Positions 53,896-64,000 of a stretch of 64,000 bases of DNA are shown here, in pieces. The notes beneath the pieces were generated by a model. That model was not told the origin of the DNA, searched no databases, and saw only the letters and a list, made by a program, of their open reading frames with translations. Position numbers and translations under genes: made by a program. How positions within the stretch are numbered: the stretch's first letter is position 1; each line of letters opens with the position of its first letter. The DNA comes from Agarophyton chilense (taxonomy: Eukaryota > Rhodophyta > Florideophyceae > Gracilariales > Gracilariaceae): positions 1 through 64,000 of the forward strand of contig JARGXX010000019.1 in NCBI GenBank assembly GCA_030374765.1, written 5' to 3'.

Positions 53896-54376
53896 GCCCG
53901 CCCCTCCCTGCGCACGATGCGGCTGCGCATCGCGCAGCAATAGTGCAGTTTCTTGCACATATCCACAGCGGCAAGCACGCACCGTGTTTTCGCTTTTGTG
54001 TTTTGCATGCCTACTTTTGGCGCCACTGGAACCCAGCGCGCTGTTACGTGTACACATCACACAGACGCACACGCGTGTGCGTGGCCACGACACACAGACA
54101 CAGCCTTCAATGCAGTGATCACTGCCTACTATGCAGTGCGTAGTATGTACGTGCCCATGCGACTTCAATTTTTGCATACATAGTGAACAGTTTTGAAGAT
54201 ATTTGCGGCGCGAGCATACTTTTGCCCCTTCGTCCCCTTGATGTGCCGTGAGGTTGTGCCTGGAGCGTCCCCGTGCTGCGTTGTGCTCGTGTGTCTCGCT
54301 GTCGCCGCTGCCGCCGTTTCCTTCGGCATCCCCATCTCCGCCACCGTCACCACCGGCCCCGCCCCATGCCGTTCCG
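53896..54376. promoter_or_regulatory. shared upstream region of the divergent SAS-6-like and four-TM genes
   Basis: 481 bases between divergent ATGs, with ACACAC-type runs and no clear TATA box. Role inferred from position. Confidence 0.35.
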
Positions 54377-55003
54377 ATGTCGGACGCCGTGCTGATTGAC
54401 CTGCACCGTCCGTTCACGCAGTATGCCTCTCAAGCGCCGCCTCCTCCGCCACCCCGTCCGCATCCCTTCCGCCAGCACACGCTCTGGGCTGCCGCCGCCT
54501 TGTTCTTCTCTTCGTACCTTGCGCTAGTGCTGTACCTGTTCCTTACCAGCGATGCCTTTCGCCACTTTGTGGTCGCCAGAGCAAATGCGCTGTTCGCTTT
54601 GCCTTACGTGCTTTCGCTCCTGGTTGTTTTGTTGTGTTTAGCGCCATGTGCCCCTGCACCACCACGCGCACAGCTTGATGCTGTCATTACAAGCCCCGCA
54701 GATTGCTGTTTGGTGTTACTGGTCTTATTGGAATGGGCTACCTGCCTGGCGTTGGTCTTGGTCACCCTTGTAGCCGTGCACGACCATTTGAGCTACGTCA
54801 GCCCAGACGGCCTAATCATTCCTGTGGTGCAGGACGTGCCGCCCGACGCCAAGCCAGCTGACGGAATATCTAGAAATGCTCTAGTCATCTTGCTTATACC
54901 TCTGCTTCTCATGTACACTCTTTTCAACTTTCTACTGCATTTCTTCTCTTGTGTCCAGGGTGCCTGGCGCTCGCGGGTGGGTTTGGACGATTTGGATGTT
55001 TGA
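54377..55003 (+). CDS. four-transmembrane protein of unknown function (208 aa)
   Basis: Four hydrophobic helices: about 36-58 (LWAAAALFFSSYLALVLYLFL), 70-93, 108-135 (DCCLVLLVLLEWATCLALVLV) and 172-198. The N-terminus is short and Pro-rich, without a signal peptide. A polar loop with Asp/Pro/Gly lies between helices 3 and 4. It resembles no family I can name with confidence; tetraspan-like proteins are common in endomembranes. ATG 54377 (MSDAVLIDL) is preferred over the Pro-rich upstream frame. Confidence 0.6.
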   Translation: MSDAVLIDLHRPFTQYASQAPPPPPPRPHPFRQHTLWAAAALFFSSYLALVLYLFLTSDAFRHFVVARANALFALPYVLSLLVVLLCLAPCAPAPPRAQLDAVITSPADCCLVLLVLLEWATCLALVLVTLVAVHDHLSYVSPDGLIIPVVQDVPPDAKPADGISRNALVILLIPLLLMYTLFNFLLHFFSCVQGAWRSRVGLDDLDV

Positions 55004-55791
55004 GTCCTGCATAATGCAGTACTTTGCTTTACATTTCACCGCTTTTCGATCTTTCGCTCGGCCCTCACAGCCTTCGGTACGACCGCCATGAGCGATACCT
55101 CGGTGCCTAACTGTTCAACTTTTTTCGATCTTCTCCTCATCGCATCAGTAAGGCGTTATTCCAGCCCTATCGAAGCTGCACGCCTTTTGTGTCACGCTCG
55201 CTCGCCCTACTGCTTGTGTACATACATCCCCATTGCTTCTGCGTACAAGGTTCGTTCTGTACATCTGCCAATTTCAGACGCCCAAGCATGCATACACACG
55301 TACATCCCCACGAAAACATACGCAACATGCGGGTCGCACGGTCTTGTTGTTTTCGCCTTAATCGTCTGTATACGAGAGCAGTGAGGTCTCGTGAGAACAA
55401 CAACGCGCAGCGTCATGCATTATATCACCTAAAAGAGATGCGCGATGCCACACTGCAATCTATCGTCAACAAAGCTGCCCTTGCATATTGTATGTTTCAA
55501 ACCAGCTTTGCACCACACTGTTCACACGGCTTGAACACAATGCGATGCGTACGCGTATCGACATACATACTACAACCAACTTAAACGCTTATTTTAATCA
55601 AACCATGATTAACTACAACAAGCAAGATCACACTCTTACGTTTCTATTTTTTCAGATATAGACGACGCCGACGCGGCTTCCAACTTCCAAAATGAACTCT
55701 TATTACATTCTCAGCATATTTGTTCCGCTCATGCGGCGTCGCGAATCCGCCCTTAATTTTGCACAAATGCTTAATGCTTTCTGTTGCACTC
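55004..55791. other. spacer without a supported gene
   Basis: A 98-codon frame at 55088-55384 and one at 55189-55584 have no recognisable content. Nothing else is seen. Confidence 0.45.
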
Positions 55792-56754
55792 TTAATCTCG
55801 GTTTCTGGATAGGATTGATAGGATGTACAAAAACAGATTCAGAAGATCTAGGTACAGCATGATGGCGCCCATAATGGCATCATCGGGTCCAAGGTGATGC
55901 ATGATCATCGAGGCTGTTCAGTTGAGACAAAACGCGCCGCAACAGAAGAGTATGTTAGAAATTTTGCTCGACAAAAAGCCGTTCCACTATTTTTCGCTAC
56001 CAGAAAAGTTTTGATGGGTTTCCAACTTACTGTCATAGAGAATGTAAAGACTAAATAAGAGAGCCCCTCCGTACGAAATGAGCATAGCCAAGAACGGGCT
56101 CTTGTTTCCTGTGAATCCCATGAAGAGGTTGACAAAAGAGGCAACCAAAAGACCAATCAATGCGGCGTACAAGGCTCCTCCCATGAACGAAAAGTCTTTC
56201 TTGGAAACGAAGGCGTAGAGGGTAATCCCAGAAAACACAGCCAACGTAATTACAAGGGCTTCAAGTACCAAGCCCCCAAGTCCAGATTGCTGATACTGGG
56301 CACAAACAGAACCGACCAAGAAGGATTCAAACATTGTAAACGCAGCCAGCAACTGCAAATTGGTCGGGTGTGAGTCCTTGTATGCAAGAAGTGCGAACAA
56401 GGAACCGAATGTTCCTATCATTGAAACGATTAAAAGAAAACCATTTGCATTAACGGCAAGCATGCGCAATGGCTTGATGTACATGAAAGCGGCACATATG
56501 AGGACAGTCAGAGCAAGCTGGGCAGCCAGAATGCCGTACACTTTGCGAATAAAACCCAGACGAATGATGGGCTCGCAAGTAGCCACACTGGTACCATAGG
56601 CAAAGTCGTTCGCGTAGTCTTCTCTCGAGCCAGACTTGTTCGCCATAGAGAGCGCAGCTTTGGTCTCCCTGTTGACGCTGCGGGACGCGTCGGCAGCGCT
56701 GCGTGGCATCTCCCGCATGGATTCTTTGTCAATGGAGTCGCGCATGACAGACAT
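55792..56754 (-). CDS. Lifeguard/TMBIM (Bax inhibitor-1 family) membrane protein, two exons
   Basis: Calcium-leak and cell-death modulator of ER/Golgi membranes. Exons are 56754-56031 and 55913-55792 (281 aa). Six or seven helices follow an Asp/Arg/Ser-rich N-terminus: FIRKVYGILAAQLALTVLICAAF, FLLIVSMIGTFGSLFALLAY, NLQLLAAFTMFESFLVGSVC, VITLAVFSGITLYAFV, FSFMGGALYAALIGLLVASF, and FLAMLISYGGALLFSLYILYD. The family signature YDT...H...AIMLYLDLLNLFLYIL is complete only after splicing, because the unspliced frame ends shortly after YDS. The start is ATG 56754 (MSVMRDSIDK), before the conserved region; the longer frame upstream is not supported. Confidence 0.9.
55914..56030 (-). other. intron of the Lifeguard-like gene (117 bp)
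   Basis: GTAAGT donor and AACAG acceptor on the - strand. Removing it restores ILYDT and SMIMHHLGPDDAIM of the family's last helix region. Confidence 0.9.
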
Positions 56755-57606
56755 CGTGAATGAGGGCTTGAAAGAGCTGAAATTGTGATATTTGAAAGGG
56801 CTAGAGATGAGACGCAAGAATCGTCCGCGTGGAGAAGGGACGAGTGTGGCGTCTTGTGGGTTTAGTGTCGTAAGCACCAGGCAGGAACTGGCCAAGCTCG
56901 CTTGCAGCCTGAAACTCTGCAGTCGTTTTTCGGAGGGTGGCATTGTAATTCAAGTGTGACAATTACAACTGAACAGAAAGTTGTACGGCACAGCTCATGC
57001 CAGCAGTGTCAACTTGTCGCTGATCATAATTTGATCATTTCACTTTCCCTCGAAGGTTTCCAAATTTTCGTTTTATGTCTTCCTTTCGCAACGTGCCCCC
57101 ACTTTTATCCGCTGTCCTGGAAAGCTTGGCACCGGGCATTCGGCAAGCCCGGTGCAAAGCCCGATTTCAATCTCCACCAAGCTCTGTTCACCATCAGTGG
57201 CGACCTGCAGGAAGAATGGGTCTGTTCATGCTTCTGAAACCAGCATGATCCAGTCATGTTGAGAACGTTTTCGTGGCGATCCTGGAATGTTGTCATTTGT
57301 TCTAGCGCAGCTGAGCGAGCAGCCACCGTCAAATTCATAGAATGGGGCTACAAGGTTTTGAAGAATGGGGCACCATCAGCGTTACATCAATCCTAACTTG
57401 ATTCTCTTCTTAGCGGATCAGTGTACCACAAGCGTCAACCTCGCGGAGCTCATATCATTCATGAGACTAATCATCAGCAACTTTAAACGACTCGATTGAA
57501 GCACGCTCAAGTGTCGAGTTTATAATCCCAATTAGTCGTTTAGTTTAAGTTTGCACCAACCCAGACCATTCCTATCAACGACATCAACCTTGCGGACCCC
57601 CCGACC
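56755..57606. other. spacer with a 9-bp inverted repeat at 57129-57155
   Basis: GCACCGGGC and GCCCGGTGC flank a 9-base loop, a potential hairpin or dimer site. No other structure and no gene is supported in this spacer, which separates the Lifeguard-like start from the end of bZIP gene 2. Confidence 0.5.
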
Positions 57607-60040
57607 CTATCCACCACGGCCGCCTAGTCCGCCCCGCCTACTTTGACCGGCTCCCCGCGCCGGCTCGCTTCGTGCCCCACGCCCGCGGCTCCTCCGACGC
57701 CGATCTTCACCGATACTGCCGAGCTCCACCTCTGGCTCCTCTTTCGTGAATGTATATGAGCACTGTCCGACCATGTTGCTCACGACATCCACCACATTCT
57801 GCATAGCCGGAGTGGGAATCTGATGCTGGTCGCCGTGCATCTGCTTTATATCTCGTTGCATCTCGGACAACCGCCTAAGTCCTCTGATGTAACTTTGCCG
57901 CCACTCCTGACTTTTCCCTCGCAATTCCAGAACGTTCGATTCCAGAGACATAGCATACGCCTTACGGCGGCGGCGACTTTTTTCCGCCGACTGCCTGTTT
58001 CGCATCGCACGAATGCGCTTCTTCTCCTGTTTTTCTTCAGCCGTCAACTCGTGCTATGTTATCAAGGAAGTGAGAGGTAGAAAGGAAAGAGGGGTCAGAT
58101 ATCTAAACACAAGACAGGGACAGCTTTTGAAAAAGACGATGAACGCTAGCAACACATACCTTTCTCTTCACGGATTTGCGTCCTGCAGTCGCTGGTGTCA
58201 TGGGGCTCGCGGCTACAACATCTGCTTCTTCCTCTTGGGACGCTTGCTCACTTTTTGGAGATTCATTGCCACGCGTCGTCCTGTTTTCGTTTTCGCTTGA
58301 GGGGGCGGCCGGGCTTGCAGGAGTAGGGACTCTTCTTTCTTCCGTGGCAGATGCCACCGCCCGGACGTTTGCGTTCTCATGAAGGGGACGGTGCAACGGG
58401 CTTACGAAAGTGTCCAAGAGCCTTTCCAGCTCCGTATGACTTGCAGAAGACCCCGGCTGCCCTCTTTGCACGAGCATCTGATGGTCACTCTCTTCCAAAC
58501 CCTGAGAGGGAATCGGGCTTGCTGGAGAGACATGATCAGCAGAAGGGGGCTGTATGGGGTAGAGGGGAGGTCGGGAGGGCTGGGCATGCAAGGCGTCGCG
58601 CCGCGGTGTCTTGATCACTCGGACCCGACGACCATCTTGCATGAACACCGGCTTGCCATCAGTGGCTGCCGAAATTCTCTGCGCGACCCTCTCGCATGTC
58701 TTCCGTTGCCCATCCCTGGAAGCTTTGCTCTTCATCGGCAGCGGTCGCACTCCGAAGTCTCTTGCACCGCTGGGCGCTGGGGCTACTATGTCATTGGAAG
58801 TCGCCCGCTGTCGAATGCGGAAGAATGCTGGCGCGTGTGGATTCCCGGCCACATGAAGGCTCGCGGTGGCGACACAGTGATGCGTGACACCCGGTTGTAA
58901 GCGAACTTGGGGAGTTGACTGGCTTGTTGGCGGTGTTTCCAGGTTTGGGAGAGACGAGAAAGGTGCTCGGCATCGCTGTGTTGCGCTCGCGGACACAACC
59001 ACTCGCTGTCCTTGCGAGACTGCGGAAGGTGTCGCGACCGGCCTCAGAGGTGACGGGGTGAAGAAGTCATCATCCTTGAGTGGTGCCTTTTCTTCGCAGA
59101 GACCCTCCGATGGCGCTTGAAGAATATTTCCGAATGCACCTGATAAAGCCGCTGTGGCAATCTGCGATGTGTATGGATGAACATCAGCAGTACGTTCCGC
59201 CACCTTTTCATCCAAAGAAACCGAGAGCGCCGAAAGTGAGGCAGAGTTGTTGACCTTAACAGTCTGTGCTTCGCCAAGGTCTTTTTTGTTTGCCTCTAGT
59301 AGTTCTAACTCCTTCTTGGTCGCCGCAGTTAGATTACCGTCGAGGTCCACCTGCATTTCCACATTCTTTCCGCCTTTATACCTCTGAGGGAAACGTGATG
59401 GGCTTTGTGGACTCTCCCAGGGAAGCTGGGGGGTTGCGAGAGCACCGTCGACGCTGTCCTTTCCAGTTCCCCGATCGACAGGTTCGGACTGTGTACTTTC
59501 TTTCGCCGCGTCGTTCTTATCCACCGCCTCCCCTTTACTGACCGTGGTCCTATCATATTGATTTTTGCCGGTCGGATGGTAACCGGGGGCTGTGCCAGGG
59601 TCTTCCTCCGCGAGAAAGGAAGAAGGTTCATGGTCACCATTTCCTTCTTCACCCTCTTCATCACCAGTGGTCGTACCGCTGTCACTGTCAGATTGTCGCT
59701 CTTCTTGCGACATCGCCTCATCCCGGCCGGTGCAGTCGATACCAGCATCGGTGTTGCCCTCGCCAGCTTCCTCCTCGCCTTCTCTTTCCATGGCCAAAAT
59801 GTCTTCCTCTCTGCTATCTCCCCCCTCTTCTTCAGAGTTTTTGCTGCTCGCGAGGGCGTCGTAGTATTCTTCGCCCAGGTGCTCATCTCCAAGTTTGAGA
59901 GGTTGAGTTATCTGCAACAACTCTTCTTCTGGAATGGGTTGATGTGATCCGGAAGGGAACAAATCGTAATCCTCTTCTCCAATCGTCGGTCGCAAGTCCT
60001 CATACTCCTCGGTCGTGTTGTTGTAAGGTGACCCGTTCAT
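57607..60040 (-). CDS. bZIP transcription factor, large acidic N-terminus, two exons
   Basis: Exons are 60040-58160 and 58053-57607 (775 aa). The bZIP domain straddles the splice: exon 1 ends RKSVKRK and exon 2 continues HELTAEEKQEKKRIRAMRNRQSAEKSRRRRKA, with N-x7-R, then a leucine zipper. The protein ends in a Gly/Arg-rich tail. Exon 1 is nearly all disordered: acidic at the start (EEYEDLRPTIGEEDYDLF), Glu/Ser/Gly-rich in the middle, then Pro/Ser-rich with short basic patches. ATG 60040 (MNGSPYNN) is chosen; the frame is open to 60547, but starts there are TTG or followed by basic, unlikely sequence. Without splicing the DNA-binding part would be lost. Targets unknown. Confidence 0.82.
58054..58159 (-). 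other. intron of bZIP gene 2 (106 bp)
   Basis: GTATGT donor, ACATAG acceptor. Removal keeps the frame and joins the basic region. Confidence 0.9.
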
Positions 60041-61419
60041 CTCTAGTTTGAGTTTCGGTTTATCCAAAGAAACGTGAGAAGTCCTGGGTTCTCGATTTTT
60101 TTTCTTGGTTTCTCGTCGCTGAAGCTTGTCCGCCGACCGATGCAGGTGATGGCCAACATCGGTTGTCTGCGGAGCAACTCGTGTCTTAAATACGCTGCGG
60201 GGATCCGCATTATGAGGTGAAGCTTCTCTGTATCGAAAAACTCTCGCAGAAGATTTTACTCTGGAGTTAATGCAATTTTTGGTCTCAAGTCTGTGGGAGA
60301 GTTCAACCTGTCCAAATCGTCGAAAACATTTCATGTACTGGGGAGAAGTCATGCGAAAGTAAGTGTTGTCAGTCACAAAATGAAAACGCTTTGAGGGAGA
60401 TATCAAAATCACTCGCAACGAGCGTCTTGACAAGAACACACATCTGAAGGAAACGTTGCCGTGATTTGGGAACAGGGCAGTGGAAGGCAGATACTGGGTA
60501 CATTGGTGACAATTATGATGGACGGTCGAGATTGTAACAGAAGCCAAGCTGAATCAATTTTAAAGCAGTGCAAAGAGCAGAGGAAGAGAGGTGGTATGCA
60601 TAACGGTTCATGTTTGATAAGCGAAAGGGGAGTTCTCGCTACTGCTGTTTATACTTGTATCACAATATATTTTTATTACAGTGTTCGGCTTCAAGCCTGA
60701 ACGGACTTGCGGCACCGTACTTCGAGCTTTTGATTTAAAAATCCAAACCGTCTACTAGTCTCGTAGCGTCTCTCAAGGGGTTTGAACATGTAGGAGACAT
60801 GGAATGCTGAAATGAAAGCTAATGATTATTTGGGAGAACGGCTCGTAGGTATTGCATCCTGGATATATCGTGTTTATTTCAACGCCGATGAGGAGCAAGG
60901 GACGCCCGCACCGTCAGCACGAGAACTTTTGCGCTTCCAATCACAATGGTAGGACCCAACCCACAAGTTTGAGCTTTTTATGCAGCCGTCCAAAGCCTTC
61001 TAAGCGTTCTCGACCCAACTTGCCTTTCCTTATGTTTTGAAGTTATTGGATACCGTTCTCTCTAGAGGAAACGTATCATAGCAATTAATGATCTTAATAT
61101 CGCCTGGTTGCATCCTTGGTTGCTTAACATGGGTTTAAATGGGATTCTTTCGAGTATGTGCTCTTGAAAGTTCACGTTGTTGCTTCTTGCTTCGTCCAAC
61201 ATGTACTGATTCTGTCATCTGCAGGACAGTTATTAATCTTCCGGGGTTTATTCCGAATTGGTGACACCCCCATCTGTAAATCCTGTCACCACGATCAAAG
61301 ATATGAAGCCGGTCGGTAAGACTGCCTCGAGAACCCATTTGAAATCTCTCACTTTGAAAAAGATCTATTTAACCTTTTACGATGAACACCAAACAGGACC
61401 CACATGAAATCTCAGCCTG
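60041..61419. other. spacer between bZIP gene 2 and MCM3
   Basis: No supported coding or RNA gene. Confidence 0.5.
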
Positions 61420-64000
61420 CTACACAATAAAGATTGATTGATCAGCTATGACAACTACATCTCGTTCTTGCAGCTTATTCAACGCTTGTAGCACAGCCTC
61501 CTCGGATAAAGGGCCTCCATGCTCATTGGAACTTAACAAACTGATTAACAAGGATAGCTTCACGGTGCTATCACGTCCTCGAAGCTTATTCAAACCATTC
61601 TTTACCCGCTCAACATCATCCACTGCCCGATTAGCTCTTTCGTCATCGATTTGCGAGCCGCCTTCTGCCTCGGCTGATTCAGGTAGACTTGAGCCAGTCC
61701 CTCCTCCTTGTCTACGCGAACTGCCGCTGGGAGCTGCACTTTGTCGTCGCTGTTGCTGTCGCTGAGTACGACTACTCGGGGCTGGTGTGACTTCATCCTC
61801 CTCTTCTTCGGGATTAGTTTCTTCTACCTCTGGATTCTCGATTGTATCACTTCTATCGATTGCACTTCCTTTCCTGTTGTTTTCGTCATCTGAGTCATCT
61901 GAGTCACCACTGTCAGACTCGTCCTGTCCATTGACGCCCTTCGAGCGCCTTGATCTCTGACTGCGACGGAAGACCCGCTCCGATTTATCTGGCTCAGCTT
62001 GATTAAATAGGGCGAAGCGGAGAACCTCTGCAGCAGCTCTGACATCTTCGGTTCCCACCTTCGATTTCTCAAGGCGTAATTTTGCATGTGCCGTTGCCAA
62101 CCGGATAAGTGTCTCAAGGCTTCGAGCGGTGATATGTTGAGTCTTCGAGTATTCATCTTGTCGAAGAGACTGGTACATTTTCGCGATCAATTCAGCGGCT
62201 GCTTCCGTCAGCACAGGATTCATTCGATGTTTAACGTAGCTAATGTAAAGCTTAAGGAACTTCGAAGACAAAATCCTATTCTCACTTCTATTAGCCTGCC
62301 TTCTTGACCTCCTTCTACCAGATGAGGTGTATAACATAGATGCTGCAGATTCGTAGACCGGTGTAGGTCCCGTGCTGTGATCGGTGACATTAGCACCAGT
62401 ATTGCGTCCTCGAACGGGTCCATCGATAACATCGTCCAAAGTCTCGGTTGCCCTTCTGAAACGATGACCACGAAGAACATGATCAGCAATCTGACGGTCT
62501 CTTTCCTTATCGGTGACGTCTAGTACAATAAATAGGAGATCAAAACGGGACAGTAGAGAATCAGGAAGTGCAATATTTTCGTTCGGCATGCGAGTTTTGT
62601 CATAAGAGCCATAAACAGGATTTGCAGCAGCCACAACTGAACATCTTGCGTTTAAACTTGCGTGGATGCCAGCTTTAGCGATGGTTACAGTTTGCTGTTC
62701 CATAACTTCGTGAATAGCAACACGATCCTCGTCCGACATCTTGTCAAACTCATCAATGCATACGACTCCACGATCGGCCAAAACCATCGCTCCAGCTTCT
62801 AGATGACGATCGCCCGTGTCCTTATCGGTGGTAACAGCTGCCGTGAGACCAACTCCAGAAGATCCTCTTCCTGTCGTAGACACCGCAAGGGGTGCAGTGT
62901 TCATGATGAAGCGGAGCAATTGAGATTTCGCTGTGGAGGGGTCGCCTACCATTAGAATATTAAGATCTCCACGCAAATGAGTTCCGTTATCCAAATTTCG
63001 CTCTTTCCCGCCAATAAGTAGAAGGAGCAAAGCCTTCTTGATATAGTCGTGCCCACAAATGCTCGGTGCTATGGATCTCGACATTCTGTTTAGAACACTG
63101 CCTTTCCTAGCATAGTCACGAAAATTCCGGATATCTTCTTCATCGATGGAAGCGTCAACAGTGACTCTTCCCTCAGCCCCGGACAAAAGCGTGATATGGT
63201 TTGCTACAACAAACGTGGAAAACAAACCACTGGACCCTGCAGCCACTGCGCCTCCTACAGCACGGAAGATACCAGAAATACTGACACGGTCACCAGGCTT
63301 GCATACATCACATAAGTCTCCTTCGATAAGAACGTCAACGCTTCTCGGGAGCTGACCAGGAGGACTCTTTTCCGGTAGTTCTTGTATGGTGATTCTCTGC
63401 GAGTCTCTATACCAGCATTTTCCGAACTCAGTCTCCAGCGGATTACCTTCCTCGTCTTTCGTTGGGTACGAACTACCAGGCATGCCAGCATTTTGAGTAA
63501 ATACAGCTAAAGAGCTCACACTAGCATTGTCCCGGTAAGTCTTCTCGTGGAATTTCTTGGTAATCGGACAGTAGTGTACAGAGAGTACAAGTCTGGGACG
63601 GACAACAGAAGCTCGGGTAACAATTCCTTCCACATTTACAACGCCACCGACAAGATTGGCTTTCAGACCTCTGGGAGACACCCTCCGAGAACCGAAGGCA
63701 CCATCAAGTCCGATTCGGTACTCAGCCAATTTGCGTTTGTCCAGAGTCAGCTCCTGGCGGATACCAGTTACAAGGTCTTGCATGGCCCGTTCAAAAACGG
63801 GGAGGAGTTCTACTGGTTTGACTAGCAGCTGGGTAGTGAGTTCAGGATCAAAGTCTCTCAAATCATCGATGGAGACGATAAGTCGTTTTGGCATTTGGTC
63901 CATTCGAAGTGTCTCCTGATCTGGTGGCTGAACCATTTCCTTGATACGGTTCGAGAGGATTCCATGGCCGTTATCTGCATCAAGAAAATCGGTAAAGCGA
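61420..64000 (-). CDS. MCM3: MCM3, subunit of the replicative helicase (5' end beyond the window)
   Basis: Part of the MCM2-7 ring that unwinds DNA at replication forks. The frame runs through the right edge of the window, with FTDFLDADNGHGILSNRIKEM upstream of the first ATG (63936), matching the MCM3 N-terminus, so the gene is partial. VVNVEGIVTRASVVRP and LVLSVHYCP are typical of MCM3. The AAA+ core has Walker A GDPSTAKSQLLRF, Walker B VCIDEFDKM and arginine finger SRFDLLF. A long acidic and Gln/Ser-rich linker precedes a C-terminal winged helix ending at 61420. At least 860 residues are present, close to the usual length. No introns are seen. Confidence 0.95.
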   Translation of the reverse strand, partial: RFTDFLDADNGHGILSNRIKEMVQPPDQETLRMDQMPKRLIVSIDDLRDFDPELTTQLLVKPVELLPVFERAMQDLVTGIRQELTLDKRKLAEYRIGLDGAFGSRRVSPRGLKANLVGGVVNVEGIVTRASVVRPRLVLSVHYCPITKKFHEKTYRDNASVSSLAVFTQNAGMPGSSYPTKDEEGNPLETEFGKCWYRDSQRITIQELPEKSPPGQLPRSVDVLIEGDLCDVCKPGDRVSISGIFRAVGGAVAAGSSGLFSTFVVANHITLLSGAEGRVTVDASIDEEDIRNFRDYARKGSVLNRMSRSIAPSICGHDYIKKALLLLLIGGKERNLDNGTHLRGDLNILMVGDPSTAKSQLLRFIMNTAPLAVSTTGRGSSGVGLTAAVTTDKDTGDRHLEAGAMVLADRGVVCIDEFDKMSDEDRVAIHEVMEQQTVTIAKAGIHASLNARCSVVAAANPVYGSYDKTRMPNENIALPDSLLSRFDLLFIVLDVTDKERDRQIADHVLRGHRFRRATETLDDVIDGPVRGRNTGANVTDHSTGPTPVYESAASMLYTSSGRRRSRRQANRSENRILSSKFLKLYISYVKHRMNPVLTEAAAELIAKMYQSLRQDEYSKTQHITARSLETLIRLATAHAKLRLEKSKVGTEDVRAAAEVLRFALFNQAEPDKSERVFRRSQRSRRSKGVNGQDESDSGDSDDSDDENNRKGSAIDRSDTIENPEVEETNPEEEEDEVTPAPSSRTQRQQQRRQSAAPSGSSRRQGGGTGSSLPESAEAEGGSQIDDERANRAVDDVERVKNGLNKLRGRDSTVKLSLLISLLSSNEHGGPLSEEAVLQALNKLQERDVVVIADQSIFIV

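Overview
This is eukaryotic nuclear DNA from a compact, intron-poor genome. The predicted proteins (MCM3, the POLD3-type subunit of DNA polymerase delta, PPWD1-type cyclophilin, PCL/U-type cyclin, two bZIP factors, a bacterial-type organellar tyrosyl-tRNA synthetase) show this. Only four introns can be recognised; they are 106 to 289 bases long with GT-AG ends. A red alga or similar unicellular alga fits best, but no gene here proves the phylum, and a SAS-6-like centriole protein at 52.6-53.9 kb argues against a lineage without centrioles.

Accessory half (1 to about 33.7 kb). All intact or decayed large genes from 0.1 to 25.8 kb lie on the + strand. In order: a beta-class amino DNA methyltransferase (161-1264), a SET domain frame without its own ATG that probably belongs to the same gene (1228-2094), a 1,847-residue protein combining C2H2 fingers, a tyrosine recombinase and a RecQ helicase (3064-8607), a telomere-like minisatellite (9017-9540), a region of AAGCGC motifs spaced about 100 bp apart, a Ulp1-like protease gene (10559-13360), and two further recombinase-helicase copies. 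The second copy has one in-frame TAG (14790-19982); the third has a frameshift and two stops (20428-25844). The three copies are clearly homologous but very diverged, and they show graded decay. I read this block as the remains of one or more large mobile elements of a type I cannot name: a tyrosine recombinase fused to RecQ, with DNA-methylation, histone-methylation and deSUMOylation/protease-type genes nearby. From 25.8 to 33.7 kb there is a decayed multi-KH RNA-binding gene on the - strand, degenerate GC-rich triplet repeats, a 165-bp tandem duplication, a possible solo LTR, and AT-rich sequence without genes.

Housekeeping half (about 34 to 64 kb). Genes lie on both strands: POLD3-like, TyrRS, a ZnT5/Msc2-like membrane half-protein, bZIP, two unknowns, a cyclin, PPWD1, an unknown protein with a transit-peptide-like N-terminus, SAS-6, a four-TM protein, a Lifeguard/BI-1 family protein, a second bZIP, and MCM3 running off the right edge. 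TyrRS/ZnT5-like and SAS-6/four-TM are divergent pairs that probably share promoters. Replication (MCM3, POLD3) and cell-cycle (cyclin, SAS-6) genes are well represented, but eukaryotic clustering of this kind need not be functional.

Starts were set at the first plausible ATG. Several long frames open only with TTG or GTG, and those upstream parts are treated as untranslated.
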